A DNA stretch of 64,000 bases from Phragmites australis (GCF_958298935.1 NC_084927.1:21092001-21156000); one strand, 5' to 3'. Shown: positions 24,335-35,782, counted from the first letter of the stretch. The notes: generated by a model not told the origin, from the sequence alone. Numbers and translations: made by a program.

Positions 24335-25261
24335 CTTCCAAGAAACAGAAAATATTAATTAAGATTGCACCAAAGGACAAAGGTTTGAGAACATATGCAA
24401 TTGTTTTTTGGTCATGGTTTCATTAAAATGTCTTGTTTCACCCAACTGGACCAATATCACTACCAAGGTCTACCTTTATTCACCAAAACGATATAGCTCA
24501 TAATGGTCTAAGAACAAATATATTCTTGGTAGAATAAAATATAGGTACCCTTGTTAATTTTCATAATGAAAGGGGAAAGACTATAAGATATAATAAGGAA
24601 CATGGACGGATGGACCTATGCACAAGCTATAAGCAAAGGAATTGAAGATTAACAAGAAACATCTAATCTCCTAGACAATTTTTTTGACTCAGGGGAATGA
24701 TAGGTAATCCTTAGAATTCATAAGTAATTCTTCCCTAGAAAGGCAGCGAATGAAGAAGGGGAGAGGTAACAAAAAAGCAATTGTACACATGTATAAGCAA
24801 ACAGAAATATCGACATATATTGTCGAACAACTTTATACAAATGATCTTAGTTGATTGGTCACTATGATCTGACAAAGCAATACATGAACTTCAGAAAACA
24901 ACAATTTGGGCATAAACTTTACAACAGAACAACCTTGACTTTAGACTCTCTTTTTTGGGGTATTAGAACAGCTCACTCTATATTTCTACACAGGCAGTGG
25001 TGACTTCTCTGATCAAGCATGTCCAAGAAAAAGAGAGGAAACATTAAGCCAGCATTCCTAAATCCTAGTTAATGATAGATCCCAGGAGGCTTTGGGAAAT
25101 GATCCTGAAGCTCCTTTTTTTTTATCCTACAGTATCCTAAACACATTGGATTTGTAGCACATATGCAAAAGTTTCAAGAGTTGACAAATGCTTTCGTTTT
25201 CAATGATAACAAATGCTTATTAGTGCTAAAACCAAAACCGTCAAGAAACTTTTGGATCTCG
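24335..25261. other. Harbinger interior, no gene seen
   Basis: AT-rich stretch between the aminotransferase-like exon and the Gypsy LTR, without any exon I can support. Confidence 0.4.
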
Positions 25262-26767
25262 TGTTAACCCCCAATTTTTTTGGTAAAGAAACTTATCGGA
25301 GGGTTAACTCCTATCGCAGGGATCCTGAGGGACCCCTTTTTAGAGATTCGGTCGGGGGGATGATTCTGAATATGTTTGCTGGAGAAATAAATGGATGCAA
25401 ATGCGATGGCAGGTGGGGTGGAATGATCCAATGCAGAAAAGAGTAAATGCGCTGGGGGATTTTTACACAGGTTCAGGCCGCACTGCGCGTAACACCCTAC
25501 TCCTGTGTGGATGCTATAAATGCCCTGAGAATGTCTCTCAGGAATGTGCTAGTTACAAGAATGTCTGTCTATCCTAGAGCCTTGGGCTCCTTGTTCTTCA
25601 GTTTCTATGCTCGTACAAAGGTGTTCTTCGATCTCTGTTGGACTCAGTTGGCTCTGTGTGCGCTTGTCTGAGCTTGGATTTGCCGTAGACCGTGTTCGAT
25701 CTGCCTCTCGTTTTCCTCTGTGCTGCCGGCTGCTTTAAATACCCGCCGGCGGTAGCGTGCCCCGAAAGGGAGGGCACGAGTTCAGGGCGCCATAAATGGA
25801 AAGGGCGTCATCATGTCCTTTGCGCAAAGTGACGGGGGTTAAAAACGTGCCCCGCGCCCGGTCTTCAGTCGTCATGATGGCGCTGGCAACGGGCGCCATG
25901 GAGAGGGCCTACCGGGCAGCCGCAGAGCGGCCCGGCGTGCCCGTCCGGTCTTGTTCGCCTGCCACAGCAGCGCGGCAGACGGAACACCTCGGGCCTCGCG
26001 ATGCTATCCCGAGGCGCGCCGGATGGCACGGGATGGGACACGTGCATTAAATGTCCCCACGCCCTTCTGCCAGAATATGACAGGAACTGACATCGAGCGT
26101 GGCGGGAGCAGTTGGAGATGACAGGCCACGTGCGCTCTTAAATGCTGCATCGGGCCTTTCACTGGCTGACACCTCATCGCTGGACCCCTGTGGGGGCCAC
26201 TGACGGGGGGCTTCCTGGATCATCGGGGAACCGAGTGCTCGGGGATCACTGTTTACCTCCCCAAGCACTCTCTCCCGAGGACGCCCTTTCTTGGTCGTCG
26301 AGGAACTGAGTGCTCGGGGGCCACTGTTCATGGCCCGAGCACTCTCTCCCGGGTTTGACTGTACGGATCCTTGGGGAACTGAGTGCTCAGGGGCCGCTGC
26401 TCGCAACCCCGAGCACTCTCTCCCGGAACTACCTTCCTTGGGTCCTCGGGGTACTTGGGTGCCCGGAGGGCCACTGCTCGCAGCCCCGGGCACACCCTTC
26501 CCGGCACTCGGTTCTCCTGGTCGTCGGTGGACTTGGGTGCTTGGGGGTCATTGTTCACCTCCCCGAGCACTTTCTTCCCAGTCACTTAGTCTTCACAGAT
26601 CATCGGGGAACCCGGGTACTCGAGGGCCACTGATTGTGGCCCCGAGCGCCCTCTCCCGGGACTTAGTCTTTTTACCTCACGGAGATGACCCCGCGGGAGG
26701 GCGCCACGTGGTGGAATGATGGACTGGCCTCGGGATTCGGGGACCCCTGGTTCCTGATTCACCGACA
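25262..26767 (-). repeat. 3' LTR of the Gypsy element
   Basis: On the minus strand it begins TGTCGGTGAATC and ends GGGGGTTAACA. U3 contains six tandem units of about 74 bp (26211-26660). TATTTAAAG on the minus strand near 25735-25743 is the likely promoter TATA, followed by R and U5. The right-hand 650 bp are shared with the truncated 5' LTR. Confidence 0.75.
26211..26660. repeat. Six 74-bp tandem repeats in U3
   Basis: Each unit has the form 'cgGGGAACcGAGTGCTCGGGG..cCACTG...CCCCGAGCACTCTCtCCCG', so each carries an inverted repeat GTGCTCGGGG/CCCCGAGCAC able to form a hairpin. The same array recurs at 35226-35680. Confidence 0.85.
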
Positions 26768-27085
26768 GCAGCCCCCGGGCCCATTGGCAGGCGATGGCCC
26801 AGAGACTGCGGATGGGCTCTTCGTTGTCATCGAGGCCGAACCCAGTACCGACGCCATGTGGCGCGCTTTCAGGCGCTGGCCTCTCCGGCCTGGGCCTCTG
26901 GTACGGCCCAATGGGGAGCCGAGCGGACGCGCGCCCAGCCAACTCCCGAGGCGCGTGATAACGAGGTGGGTGACGCGCGTGGCAACCGCGCTGATCGAGG
27001 AAATTGTGCGTGGCAATCGCGCGACCCGAGGGAGATTCGCCTGGCGGTTGCGCTGGCCGAGGAAATCGTCTCGGTTTCCCTGGAG

Positions 27086-27092
27086 TATAAAA
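27086..27092 (+). promoter_or_regulatory. TATA box of the Gypsy antisense ORF
   Basis: TATAAAA in the context 'tggagtataaaaggagg' lies 149 bases upstream of the plus-strand ATG at 27241, outside the LTR. Position and sequence fit a plant core promoter for the antisense gene. Confidence 0.6.
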
Positions 27093-27240
27093 GGAGGAGG
27101 GGAGCGAACCACCCCCCTCTTTACGCCATATTTGCGATCAAATCTTCTTCTTCCTTGCGCTCCTGAGCCCTCGTCCTCCCTTAGGCGATCAGAGCACCTC
27201 TCTTCCCCCACCGTTCCAACTCGTCCCCCACCCTGACAAG

Positions 27241-29094
27241 ATGCCGAGAGCGGGAGGTAGCCGCCGCGACAAGACACCCGATAGCGTGCTGCCGGAGTCC
27301 CGATTCTTGAACGAGGAGGCGGCGGATAAAGTGCGGAAGTTGATGGTGCCCGAAGGCCAGCGGGAGGCCTCGATGGTGAGGCCGGCGAGCTTCCCGCCGG
27401 TGACGGACCGGCCGGGGCGCATCGTCCTCTTCGCGTCCTTCGTGGCGGCCGGGCTGGTGTCACCGTTCTCGACTGAAGACTGTGTAAGTTCTTCTTTTTC
27501 CCGAGCATGCTTCGCCCGGAGTGAGTTCGGAGACTGACCTTATTTTCTCTTTCAGGCCGCCTAAGGACGCCGTCGGAGACCAAGGACGGCCGGAGGCGCC
27601 GTGGCCGGCTCCAGCCCCCGAGCCGAGCGTGCCGGTGGAGCTGGAGCCGCAGAGCGTGCCGGTCGAACCAGAGTCGCAGGCGCCGCCCTGCCCCAAGCCG
27701 ATGGTAGAGGTCGCGCCCGAGCTACCGCGCCGGTTGAGCCCACCCTGAGCACATCGAGTGCGGGGCGGATGGCCTCGTCGAGGGCGGTGCCTTCGTGGCA
27801 GTATTCGGGGACCCCGAGCCCCTCAGAGAGGGCTCGCAGGGGACCCAGCGCCCGGCCCTCGTCCAGTCGGCCTGCAGAACCCCTCCCGGACGTGCTAGGA
27901 AGCGCCCGGGAGGTGATCTTGCGGCTGGAGGCGACCATGGCGGGGGAGAGGACACAACTTGAGGCGGACTGCGCCGCCCTTGTTGAGGAGAGGAAGCGAC
28001 TGGCAGAGATCAGCCGCCTTTTGGAGGCCCGCGTCACCGCGGCGTGCGCTGCCCATGAGAAGGAGCGGCGTACGATGGACGCGGAGAGGCAGACCCTGGA
28101 CGAGATACGCGAGGAGGCCGTCGCTGAGCAAGAAGAAGCCACCCGCCTGGGTGAAATATCGCGGCGGTGGGCCGCCGAGGTGCTCGCCAGGGAGAGATTG
28201 GTGCGGGCTCGGGAGAACGTGATCCTGTCCCGCGAGAGGGCGGTGGAGGCCTCCCAGGCGGACTTAGCCTGCCAAAAGGACGCGGTTGAGCAGAGCCGCA
28301 CCGAGCTCCAGCGTCGTGAGGAGGACGTCACGATGCGCGAGACCGACGTCGGCATCACGACGACGGCTCTGGACGCCCGGGAGGAGCTACTGACCCGCCA
28401 GGAGGAGGAGGCTGCCGAGGCGTCGGCAGCCTTAACTGCTCAGGAGGAGCGGGCTGCCCAATGGGAGTTAGAGCTTACTGCGCGGGAGCAGGCCCTCTCT
28501 GCCCTCGCCGAGCAGGTGAAGCAGAAGCAAGCCGAAGTCCCGGCGCCCGTCGCCGTCCCGACCAGCACGGCCAAGGGACTGAGCTTGGAGGAGCGGCTGC
28601 AGATCCTGAAGGACGAGCTCGAGACCATTAGCACCGAGCGGACAAATGTGAAGCTAATGATGGGAGACATCCTTCGGCAGGCACGGAGGTCCGTGAGGGT
28701 GGCCAGGCTCGGGCGAGTCCATGTGGGCGAGAAGGGGATGGAGCGAGCTACCATCGGCCACATCGCTCTCGACTTCGAGGAGATTAGCCAGCGACTCAAG
28801 GCGCTTCCCCAGGCCGTGCAGGAGCTAGCTGCCCGGGAAGGGTGTGGCCTGGCCCAAGCGGTGGCCGAGCATGTCATGGCCTGCTACCGGAGCCGGGATC
28901 CGAACTTCTCGTTGGAGCTAGCTCGGGAAGGGGTGGTCGAGGCCGAGGAGGAGGCCGCCCGGGAAGCTGTCCGGGGTGTCGCCACCGAGGTGGCAGCTTG
29001 TTTCATGTGGGAGCCGCTGCTACCGCCGGACGCGGGCAGCAGCGGCGAGGAGTCCCCGCTACCTTCTGAGCCCGATGACTCAGACTTAGATTAG
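27241..29094 (+). CDS. Antisense ORF of Tat-type Gypsy element (putative gypsy-type transposon domain)
   Basis: Lies opposite to gag-pol between integrase and the 3' LTR. Exon 1 (27241-27483) encodes a domain start with LMVPEGQREASMVRPASF and a following PGRIVLFASFVAAGLVSPFS, resembling the domain catalogued as 'putative gypsy type transposon' (PF04195-like). A canonical intron follows (27484-27555, GTAAGT..TTTCAG). After the acceptor the frame meets TAA at 27562, then is open to TAG at 29092-29094. The C-terminal 400 residues are Glu/Arg/Ala-rich with heptad-like spacing (EERKRLAEISRLLEARV, ARERLVRARENVILSRERAV), a long coiled coil. Most of the usual central domain appears deleted. Function of these ORFs is unknown. 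Whether the stop is bypassed by alternative splicing cannot be told. Confidence 0.6.
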
Positions 29095-30609
29095 GCTTTT
29101 GTAATTTTCTTTTTCTTTGACTTGATGTAAATATGGGAGTGATCCCTTAGAATAGCTGTCCTTTCTTTTGAATATAACGGAAGCCTTTCTTTGGGGTCGC
29201 AACTCCAGTGTTCTCTCAAATGCTTGATGAAGTCTCTATTCTTTTCACTTGATGTCCCGAGGAGTACTCAGTTGGACCGAGCCCGACCTTTCCCTCCCCG
29301 AGAATGAAGTCACCCCGACTACTCATCGCCTGAGTAGTGAGGCCTTCTTTGCGCGTTCAGCCCCCAAGCCCTCTCGAGCCTGCAGCGTCTAAGTCAAGAG
29401 ACAAAGGCACGAACTTCCTTGCTCGGGAGATAGGTCGATCCAGCACGGAGCACGCCACGGCCAGTGAACACTTTCCCATTTTGCGACCACTCAAACAGGT
29501 AGACTGGAGACACGGGCGGGCGGAAATGCGACCAAGAGTCCCCACGGTTTGGTGGAGCCCGGGCTAGGACGGACCGGACCGAGCACCGACAGCCCGCCCC
29601 CAGGGTCTAGGCTCCCGACCGCTCTTTGCTCGAGCGGTGAGATTACCCGAGAACCCTAGAGGCTCGGTAGTGCCCGGGGCCTTTTAAGCGGACCGAACAC
29701 CATGACCACCATGAAGGACTTCGGTCAGACATTGCCGTTCGTACGGTACACCTTTCTACTGTCCGTTCTGTCGTTCCGGGAAAAACGGACACGTGGGCAG
29801 GGTTTGGTGCGCGAGGAGACCATCTCGCCGAACAGATTAGAATGCGAGGGCCCCGAGGATAACTCGGGAATAGTAGATTATTGAATGTAAATTCATATAA
29901 CTTTAACCACTTACTGGACAACTGTCAGCTTTTCGACCGACCGATCCGGGAGAGGCATGCGCTCCGAGCTCGGGGTGTCCGGGAACTTGGTTCCTTCGGT
30001 TGGAGCGCCCGAGCACCGGGAGGCGTGATAGGGAGCCCGGGACCAGGCGATTCCGACCACTCATGCCCGAGCGGTAGGACCACCCAGGGATCCCTAGGCC
30101 CGGGCAGCGACCTGGGCACTGAGGCCCTCGCGGTCGAGCTGCTTTTACTCTTGGTTGTTGATCTGTGACTTGAGAAAATGGAAAACTTCTTTGTGTGGTG
30201 CGCTCTGTTAGTGCGGTACTCATTATAGACTGCTCTCATTTTCGACCCGAGACCTCTCGAATAACCGGACCGGCGGACTATACAGGCAGAGGCATAACCC
30301 AGAGGTCCTATGGTTCAGTGGCGCTCGGGTATGACAGACCAGACCGAGCAATGACAGCCCACCCCTTGGGCCTAGGCTCCGGACTACTGTTTGCTCGAGC
30401 GATAGGATTACCCGAGAACCCCAGGGACTTGGTGATGCCTGGGGGACTGCCACGACACCGAACACAACAGCCTACCATGATAGACATATGTCAGCGGCAA
30501 CTGCCCGCGCGCATACCGATCAGGATTCTTTTATCAGCGGGGAAAAAGAGAGAGCAAGTTTTTCTCGCACAATCGAGGCCTGGTTGGCCTGAGCACGCAT
30601 ACATGCCAT
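29095..30609. repeat. Gypsy spacer with diverged direct repeats
   Basis: No gene seen. A block of about 130 bp at 29566-29690 (GGACCGAGCA...CTCGAGCGGTGAG...CCCGAGAACCC) recurs at about 30330-30455 with clear divergence, and a weaker third version lies near 30000-30110. It may hold the polyadenylation region for the antisense ORF on one strand and for gag-pol on the other. Confidence 0.55.
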
Positions 30610-33600
30610 CTACGGGAAGAACTTGCGCAGGTGCTCGATGTTCCATGCATTGGGGAGCAGCTGCCCGTCCTCTGCAGCCAGCCGAAAGGAGCCTTCTCGT
30701 GGGACACCGATCACGGTAAAGGGGCCTTCCCACATATGGGACAGTTTATTCCTTCCTTCGCGCGATTGGACGCGTCGGAGAACTAGATCCCCCACCTCGA
30801 GAGACCGGGCCCGGATGTGACGCTGATGATAGCGCCGCAGGCTTTGCTGGTAGCGGGCTGCTCGGACGGTGGCACACCGTCGGCGCTCTTCCAAGTAGTC
30901 GACGTTGTCGCGCCTTCGCTGTTCCTGTTCGCCTTCAGAGTAGGCATGCACCCGAGGGGAGCCAAGAGTGAGCTCAGAGGGGAGGACCGCCTCAGCGCCG
31001 TACACAAGGAAGAAATGAGTCTCCCCAGTAGCGCGACTCGGCGTGGTCCGATTGGCCCATAACACAGCAGGCAGCTCGTCGATCCACCCTTTCCCGTGCT
31101 TTGCGAGCACGTTGTAGGTCCGGGTTTTGAGCCCCTTTAGTATCTCAGCATTGGCGCACTCGACCTGCCCATTGCTCCGAGGATGAGCGACAGAGGCGAA
31201 GCAGAGCTTGATGCCGAGGTCCTCGCAGTAGTCCCCAAACAGGGCACTTGCGAAGGGCCATGACAGGGGGATGGTTTGAAGAGCCTGAGTAGGCTGGTGA
31301 ATCTGCTTTGTGTGGAACTGGCACGCCCTGCAGCGCCGAACCAACTCAGAAGCATTCTGGAGGGCTGTAGGCCAATAGAAACCTTGCCGGAAGGCCTTCC
31401 CGACCAACGTGCGAAACGATGCATGGCCACTGCACTCGCCCTCGTGGACCTCAGCGAGAAGCTCGCCGCCTTCTGCCCGGGTGATGCATTTCAGGAGGAC
31501 GTCGCCTGCGCCACGCCAGTAGAGATCCCCATCTACTATGGCATAGCGTTTGGACTACCGAGCAATTCTTTCAGCAAAGGCATCATCCCCGGGGAGGAAC
31601 TTTTCTTTCAAGTACCCTTGGATCTCGTCCATCCACGAGGCATCTTGAGAACAGCCAGTAAGCGCAGCGCACTCGCCGGGTGGCGGCACCCTGTCGGGGC
31701 TTCCCATTGAGGGCGCTTCCGGGGTCCCCTGAACTGGGCTCGAGGTTTCCCCTTCTTCCTGTTCGGCAAGCAGGACGGAAGGCCGTGTGAGTCTTTCTTC
31801 AAAGACTCCGGCAGGGACGCGCGCACGGGAGGAGGCTAGGCGAGAAAGGTCATCAGCCAGAGCGTTGTCGTGGTGAGAGATGTACCGCAGCTCCAGGCCG
31901 TCGAAGTGCCTCTCCAGCTTCCTGACTTCCGCCACGTACGCCGCCATTTGAGGATCCGTGCACTGGTATTCTTTCGACACCTGGTTGACCACCAGCTGGG
32001 AGTCTCCCTTGACCAGGAGGCGACAAATCCCGAGGTCCACCGTGGCCCAGAGGCTGGCGATGAGGCCCTCATATTCCGCCATGTTGTTGGTTGCTCGGAA
32101 CTGCAGCAGCACGACGTACCGGAGTTCTTCACCTGTTGGGGAGGTGAGAACAACTCCGGCCCTCGCGCCTTTCAGCGTGAGGGAACCATCGAAGTGCATA
32201 ACCCAGTACCCGGGCGCATCGTGCCCGGGATATGCGGAAAACTCTTCTTGATCGATCTCGGGAGCGGGCGTCCACTCTGCCATGAAGTCAGAGAGCGCCT
32301 GGCTTTTGATCGCCTGGCGGCTGACAAAGTGCAGGTCGAACTCCGCCAGCTCCACCGCCCACTTGACGACACGCCCGGTGCCTTCTCGGTTCCGAAGGAT
32401 GGGACCCAGCGGGTATGTGGTAACCACCGAGACCTTGTGCGCCTGGAAGTAGTGGCGCAGCTTCTGGGAAGCAACGAGCACGGCGTAGAGCAGCTTCTGG
32501 GCTTGGAGATATGTTGTTTTGGCATCTCAGAGGACTTCACTGACGAAGTACACCAGTCGCTGTATGCGGCGGGCCCGGACCGCGGCTTCACCCGAGGGCC
32601 TGTCACAACCCCGAGCTCAGCGACGTGGTCGGGGCTGGCCGGGTGCTCGGGCTCGACTCCCTGGTCGGGGGGAGCCAAGTGCTCGAGCTCGACTGCCTGG
32701 TCGGGGGGAGCCAAGTGCTCGGGCTTGACCCCCTGCTCGGGGGGAGCCGCGAGGACTGGGGAGTGCCCGGGGGCGGCCGGGAGCTGGGACCTAGCACCTT
32801 GCCCCGAGCACTCATCGCGCTCCACCACCAGTACCATGCTCACGACCTGAGGAGTGGCCGAGACATAGAGCAGTAGTGGCTCGCCCTCGGAGAGAGCCAC
32901 TAGTACGGGCGGCGAGGTGAGATACTTCTTCAGATCGCGGAAGGCCTGCTCGGCCTCCGGCGTCCAGTCGAAGCGACCGGTCTTCTTTAGGAGCTTGAAA
33001 AGGGGGAGTCCTCGCTCCCCGAGTTTGGAGATGAAGCGCCCGAGGGCCGCCATGCAGCCGGCGAGACGCTGAACTTCCTTGAGTCGAGCTGGGGGTCGCA
33101 TCTGCTCGATGGCCCGAATCTTCTCTGGGTTGGCCTCGATCCCTCGGTTGGAGACCAAGAAACTGAGGAGCTTGCCCGCAGGTACCCCGAAGACGCACTT
33201 CTCGGGGTTGAGCTTCAAGCGGGTAGTGCGGAGACTGTTGAAAGTCTCGACAAGATCTTCAAGTAGGGTGGCGCGGTCTCGGGACTTGACCACGAGATCG
33301 TCGATGTAGGCCTCAACGTTGCGGCCAACCTGCGAGTCAAGGGTGATGCGGACAGCGCGCTGGAAAGAAGACCCAGCGTTGCGCAAACCAAAAGGCATCG
33401 ATACGTAGCAATAAGTCCCCACCGGAGTGGTAAAAGAAGTTTTTTCTTCATCCTCTATGGCCATGTGAATTTGGTGATAACCAGAGTTTGCATCTAGAAA
33501 ACATAAAAGATCACATCCCGCGGTTGCATCTATAATCTGATCTATGCGGGGTAAAGGAAAGAGATCTTTCGGGCAAGCCTTGTTTAGGTCGGTGTAGTTC

Positions 33601-33851
33601 ACGCACATGCGGAGCTTGCCGTTGGCCTTCTGGATGACAATTGGGTTCGCCAGCCACTCGGGGTGGAGAACTTCTCGGATGAATCCGGCGTGAAGGAGCT
33701 TACTGACTTGCTCCCGGATGAACTTCTGGCGCTCAGGCGCCTGTCGCCGGACTTTCTGCTTCACCGGGCGTGCGTCCGGGCGCACAGCCAGGTGGTGCTC
33801 GATCACCTCCCTAGGGATCCTGGGCATATCGGACGGCTGCCATGCAAACAC
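30610..33851 (-). pseudogene. Gypsy pol: RT, RNase H, integrase (broken)
   Basis: RT lies at about 33851-32830, with the LDANSGYHQI motif and the YIDD catalytic box near 33295-33308. A Pro-rich 13-aa repeat interrupts the RT/RNase H junction (about 32610-32780), followed by a frame change and an in-frame TGA in the VSEVL-DAKTTY stretch. An RNase H of archaeal type follows (HFDGSLTLKGARAGVVL, TNNMAEYEGL, LVKGDSQLVV, about 32215-31820), after the degenerate first one, as in Tat elements. Integrase has its zinc-binding part (CRACQFHTKQ) and C-terminal part, but WPFA is joined directly to SALFGDYCEDLG at 31248/31249, so the core with the first two catalytic Asp residues is gone. A frame change also lies near 31410-31550. 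Confidence 0.9.
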
Positions 33852-34208
33852 GTCAACGTTAGCCCGGAGGAAGGTGACGAGCGCGCTTTCCTATTTGCCG
33901 CCCAGGTCACCGCCGATTCGGACGACCTAGGAGGCGTCTTCGCCCACCACGACCTCCTTTGTAGGAACGGAGGCGTCGGCAGCGAGTCGGGGTTTGGATT
34001 AAGAGGGTCCCGGCCCCCCTGGATGACCTTTGACCTCGGCCCGAGCTGAGACCAAGGCCAAGTATAGCTGCTCGGCGCAGGAGACGGCGCTGCTGGTCTC
34101 TGCGGACACGGAGATGGGGCCCGCTGGGCCCGGCATCTTAACTGTGAGGTACGCGTAGTGCGTGGCCACCATGAACCGAGCGAGCACCGAGCGCCCGAGG
34201 ATGGCGTT

Positions 34209-35095
34209 TTAGGGGAGGGGGAGCTCCACGACGTCGAAGATGACGTTCTCCGTCCGGAAGTTGTCCCGGCTCCCGAATGTCACGGGCAGCTCGACCTGCC
34301 TGAGGGGCAGAGAGTGCCCGGGTGTCACCCCGTAAAAGGAGAGCGAAGGCTTTAGGCGCCTGGAGGGCACCTGCAGCTTCTCAAAAGCCTCCCTGGAGAG
34401 GAGGTTAAGGCCTGCGCCCCCGTCGATCAGCACTCTGCTGACCTTCACATTGTAGATGGTGGGGGACACTACCAGGGGTAGTCGCCCCACGCCTACAGTA
34501 CTGGTAGGGTGGTCTGCCAGGCTGAACATGATCGGGGCGTCTGACAACTTCAGGGGCCTTGCGGCCTCCTCGCTCGGGGTCGCCAACACACCTCGCGCCG
34601 CATGGACTTGACGCTGCGGCGGGAGGAGGGCGTGTGAGTGCCTCCGTCGATGAAGGCAACGGTGTGCTCAGGCTCCTGGAAGCCGAGCTCTTGGTTGTCG
34701 GGGGCGGCTCTGTCGTCGCCGCCCCTGCGGGGCTCCTCGCGGTCCCTCTGGCGCTGCTCGATGAAGCCTTTGACCGTGCGGCACTCCGTGAGGTCATGCC
34801 ACCTGGTCTGGTGGATCTGGCACCACTTCCCCGGCTCGGGCCTCGCGGGAGCGGGGGCCCTTGCGGGAGCCGGAGTCCTAGGAGGGGCTCGGGCCGGAGC
34901 CCTCGCGGGCGTAGGCCGTCTGTCGGTGGCCGCCCGGCGCGCTTGCCGACGGTCGAGTTCCTGGGCCGGCCCATGGGCGGGGCCTTGGGCTGGCTCGACG
35001 GGGATAGCCTCGCGCCTCCTTATCTTTTTCTTTTCCCGCCTCTCGGAGCGAGAAGGACCTGTCTGATCGGCAGCAGGATGCTCAGGGCGCGGAAC
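34209..35095 (-). pseudogene. Gypsy gag C-terminus and aspartic protease
   Basis: Minus-strand frames contain a Pro/Ala/Arg-rich stretch, then WCQIHQTRWHDLTECRTVKG, the CCHC-like zinc knuckle region of Gag (about 34830-34780), and after a frame change the protease with VSRVLIDGGAGLNLLSREAF (active-site DGG near 34420). The gag N-terminus is missing: the frame runs straight into LTR sequence near 35095. A stop lies at the end of the protease frame (34209) before RT. Confidence 0.8.
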
Positions 35096-35782
35096 ATGCC
35101 ATGCCCGAGCATTAAATGCCATGCGCGAAACATGACAGGCCATGCGCGCTCTTAAATGCGGCATCGGGCCTTTCACTAGCTGACACCTCATCGCTGGACC
35201 CCTGTGGGGGCCACTGATGGGGGGCTTCCTGGATCGTCGGGGAACCGAGTGCTCGGGGATCACTGTTTACCTCCCCGAGCACTCTCTCCCGAGGACGCCC
35301 TTTCTTGGTCCTCAGGGAACCGAGTGCTCGGGGGCCACTGTTCATGGCCCGAGCACTCTCTCTCGGGTTTGACTGTACGGATCCTCAGAGAACCGAGTTC
35401 TCGGGAGCCGCTGCTCGCAACCCCGAGCACTCTCTCTCGGAACTACCTTCCTTGGGTCCTCAGGGTACTTGGGTGCCCGGGGATCCACTGCTCGCAGCCC
35501 CGGGCACACCCTTCCCGGCACTCGGTTCTCCTGGTCGTCGATGGACTTGGGTGCTTGGGGGTCATTGTTCACCTCCCCGAGCACTTTCTTCCCGATCACT
35601 TAGTCTTCACAGATCATCGGGGAACCCGGGTACTCGGGGGCCACTGATTGTGGCCCCGAGCGCCCTCTCCCGGGACTTAGTCTTTTTTACCTCGCGGAGA
35701 TGACCCCGCGGGAGGGCGCCACGTGGCGGAATACTGACCTGGCCTCGGGATTCGGGGACCCCTGGTTCCTGATTCACCGACA
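35095..35782 (-). repeat. Truncated 5' LTR of the Gypsy element
   Basis: Shares about 650 bp with the U3 part of the left LTR, including the six 74-bp units (35226-35680), but lacks the TATTTAAAG promoter, R and U5. The inner boundary is blurred by short repeats (attaaatgc, catgcgcg) near 35095-35160, which may mark the deletion junction. Confidence 0.75.

Larger units (their letters stand above)
25262..35782 (-). mobile_element. Ty3/Gypsy LTR retrotransposon, Tat type, defective
   Basis: Element of 10.5 kb, coding strand minus, so its 5' side is on the right. It has two direct LTR copies (25262-26767 complete, about 35095-35782 truncated), a gag remnant, aspartic protease, RT, RNase H and integrase remnants, and an antisense ORF between pol and the 3' LTR, an arrangement known in the Tat lineage (Grande/RIRE2-like). 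A purine-rich tract (GGGCCCGGGGGC) lies next to the 3' LTR at about 26768-26790. The 5' LTR lacks R/U5 and there is no primer site. Flanks TCTCG and AAACT do not match, although AAACT also occurs at 25246-25250. Pol carries frameshifts, stops and a deletion; the element cannot move on its own. Confidence 0.88.

Noticed and set aside
25251..25261. Alternative left end of the Gypsy element giving an AAACT target duplication
   Set aside because: It would require an LTR that does not end in CA; kept only as a remark because AAACT by itself is a weak match.
26211..26660. Possible CRISPR-like array
   Set aside because: Repeat units are contiguous without unique spacers, lie in an LTR and the genome is eukaryotic.
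26047..26719. Open frames across the Gypsy LTR repeats on both strands
   Set aside because: They merely translate the 74-bp tandem repeats and recur at 35112-35703 in the other LTR.
31870..32850. 326-codon plus-strand open frame
   Set aside because: It lies opposite to the Gypsy RT/RNase H sequence and has no domain of its own; it is a shadow of GC-rich pol coding sequence.
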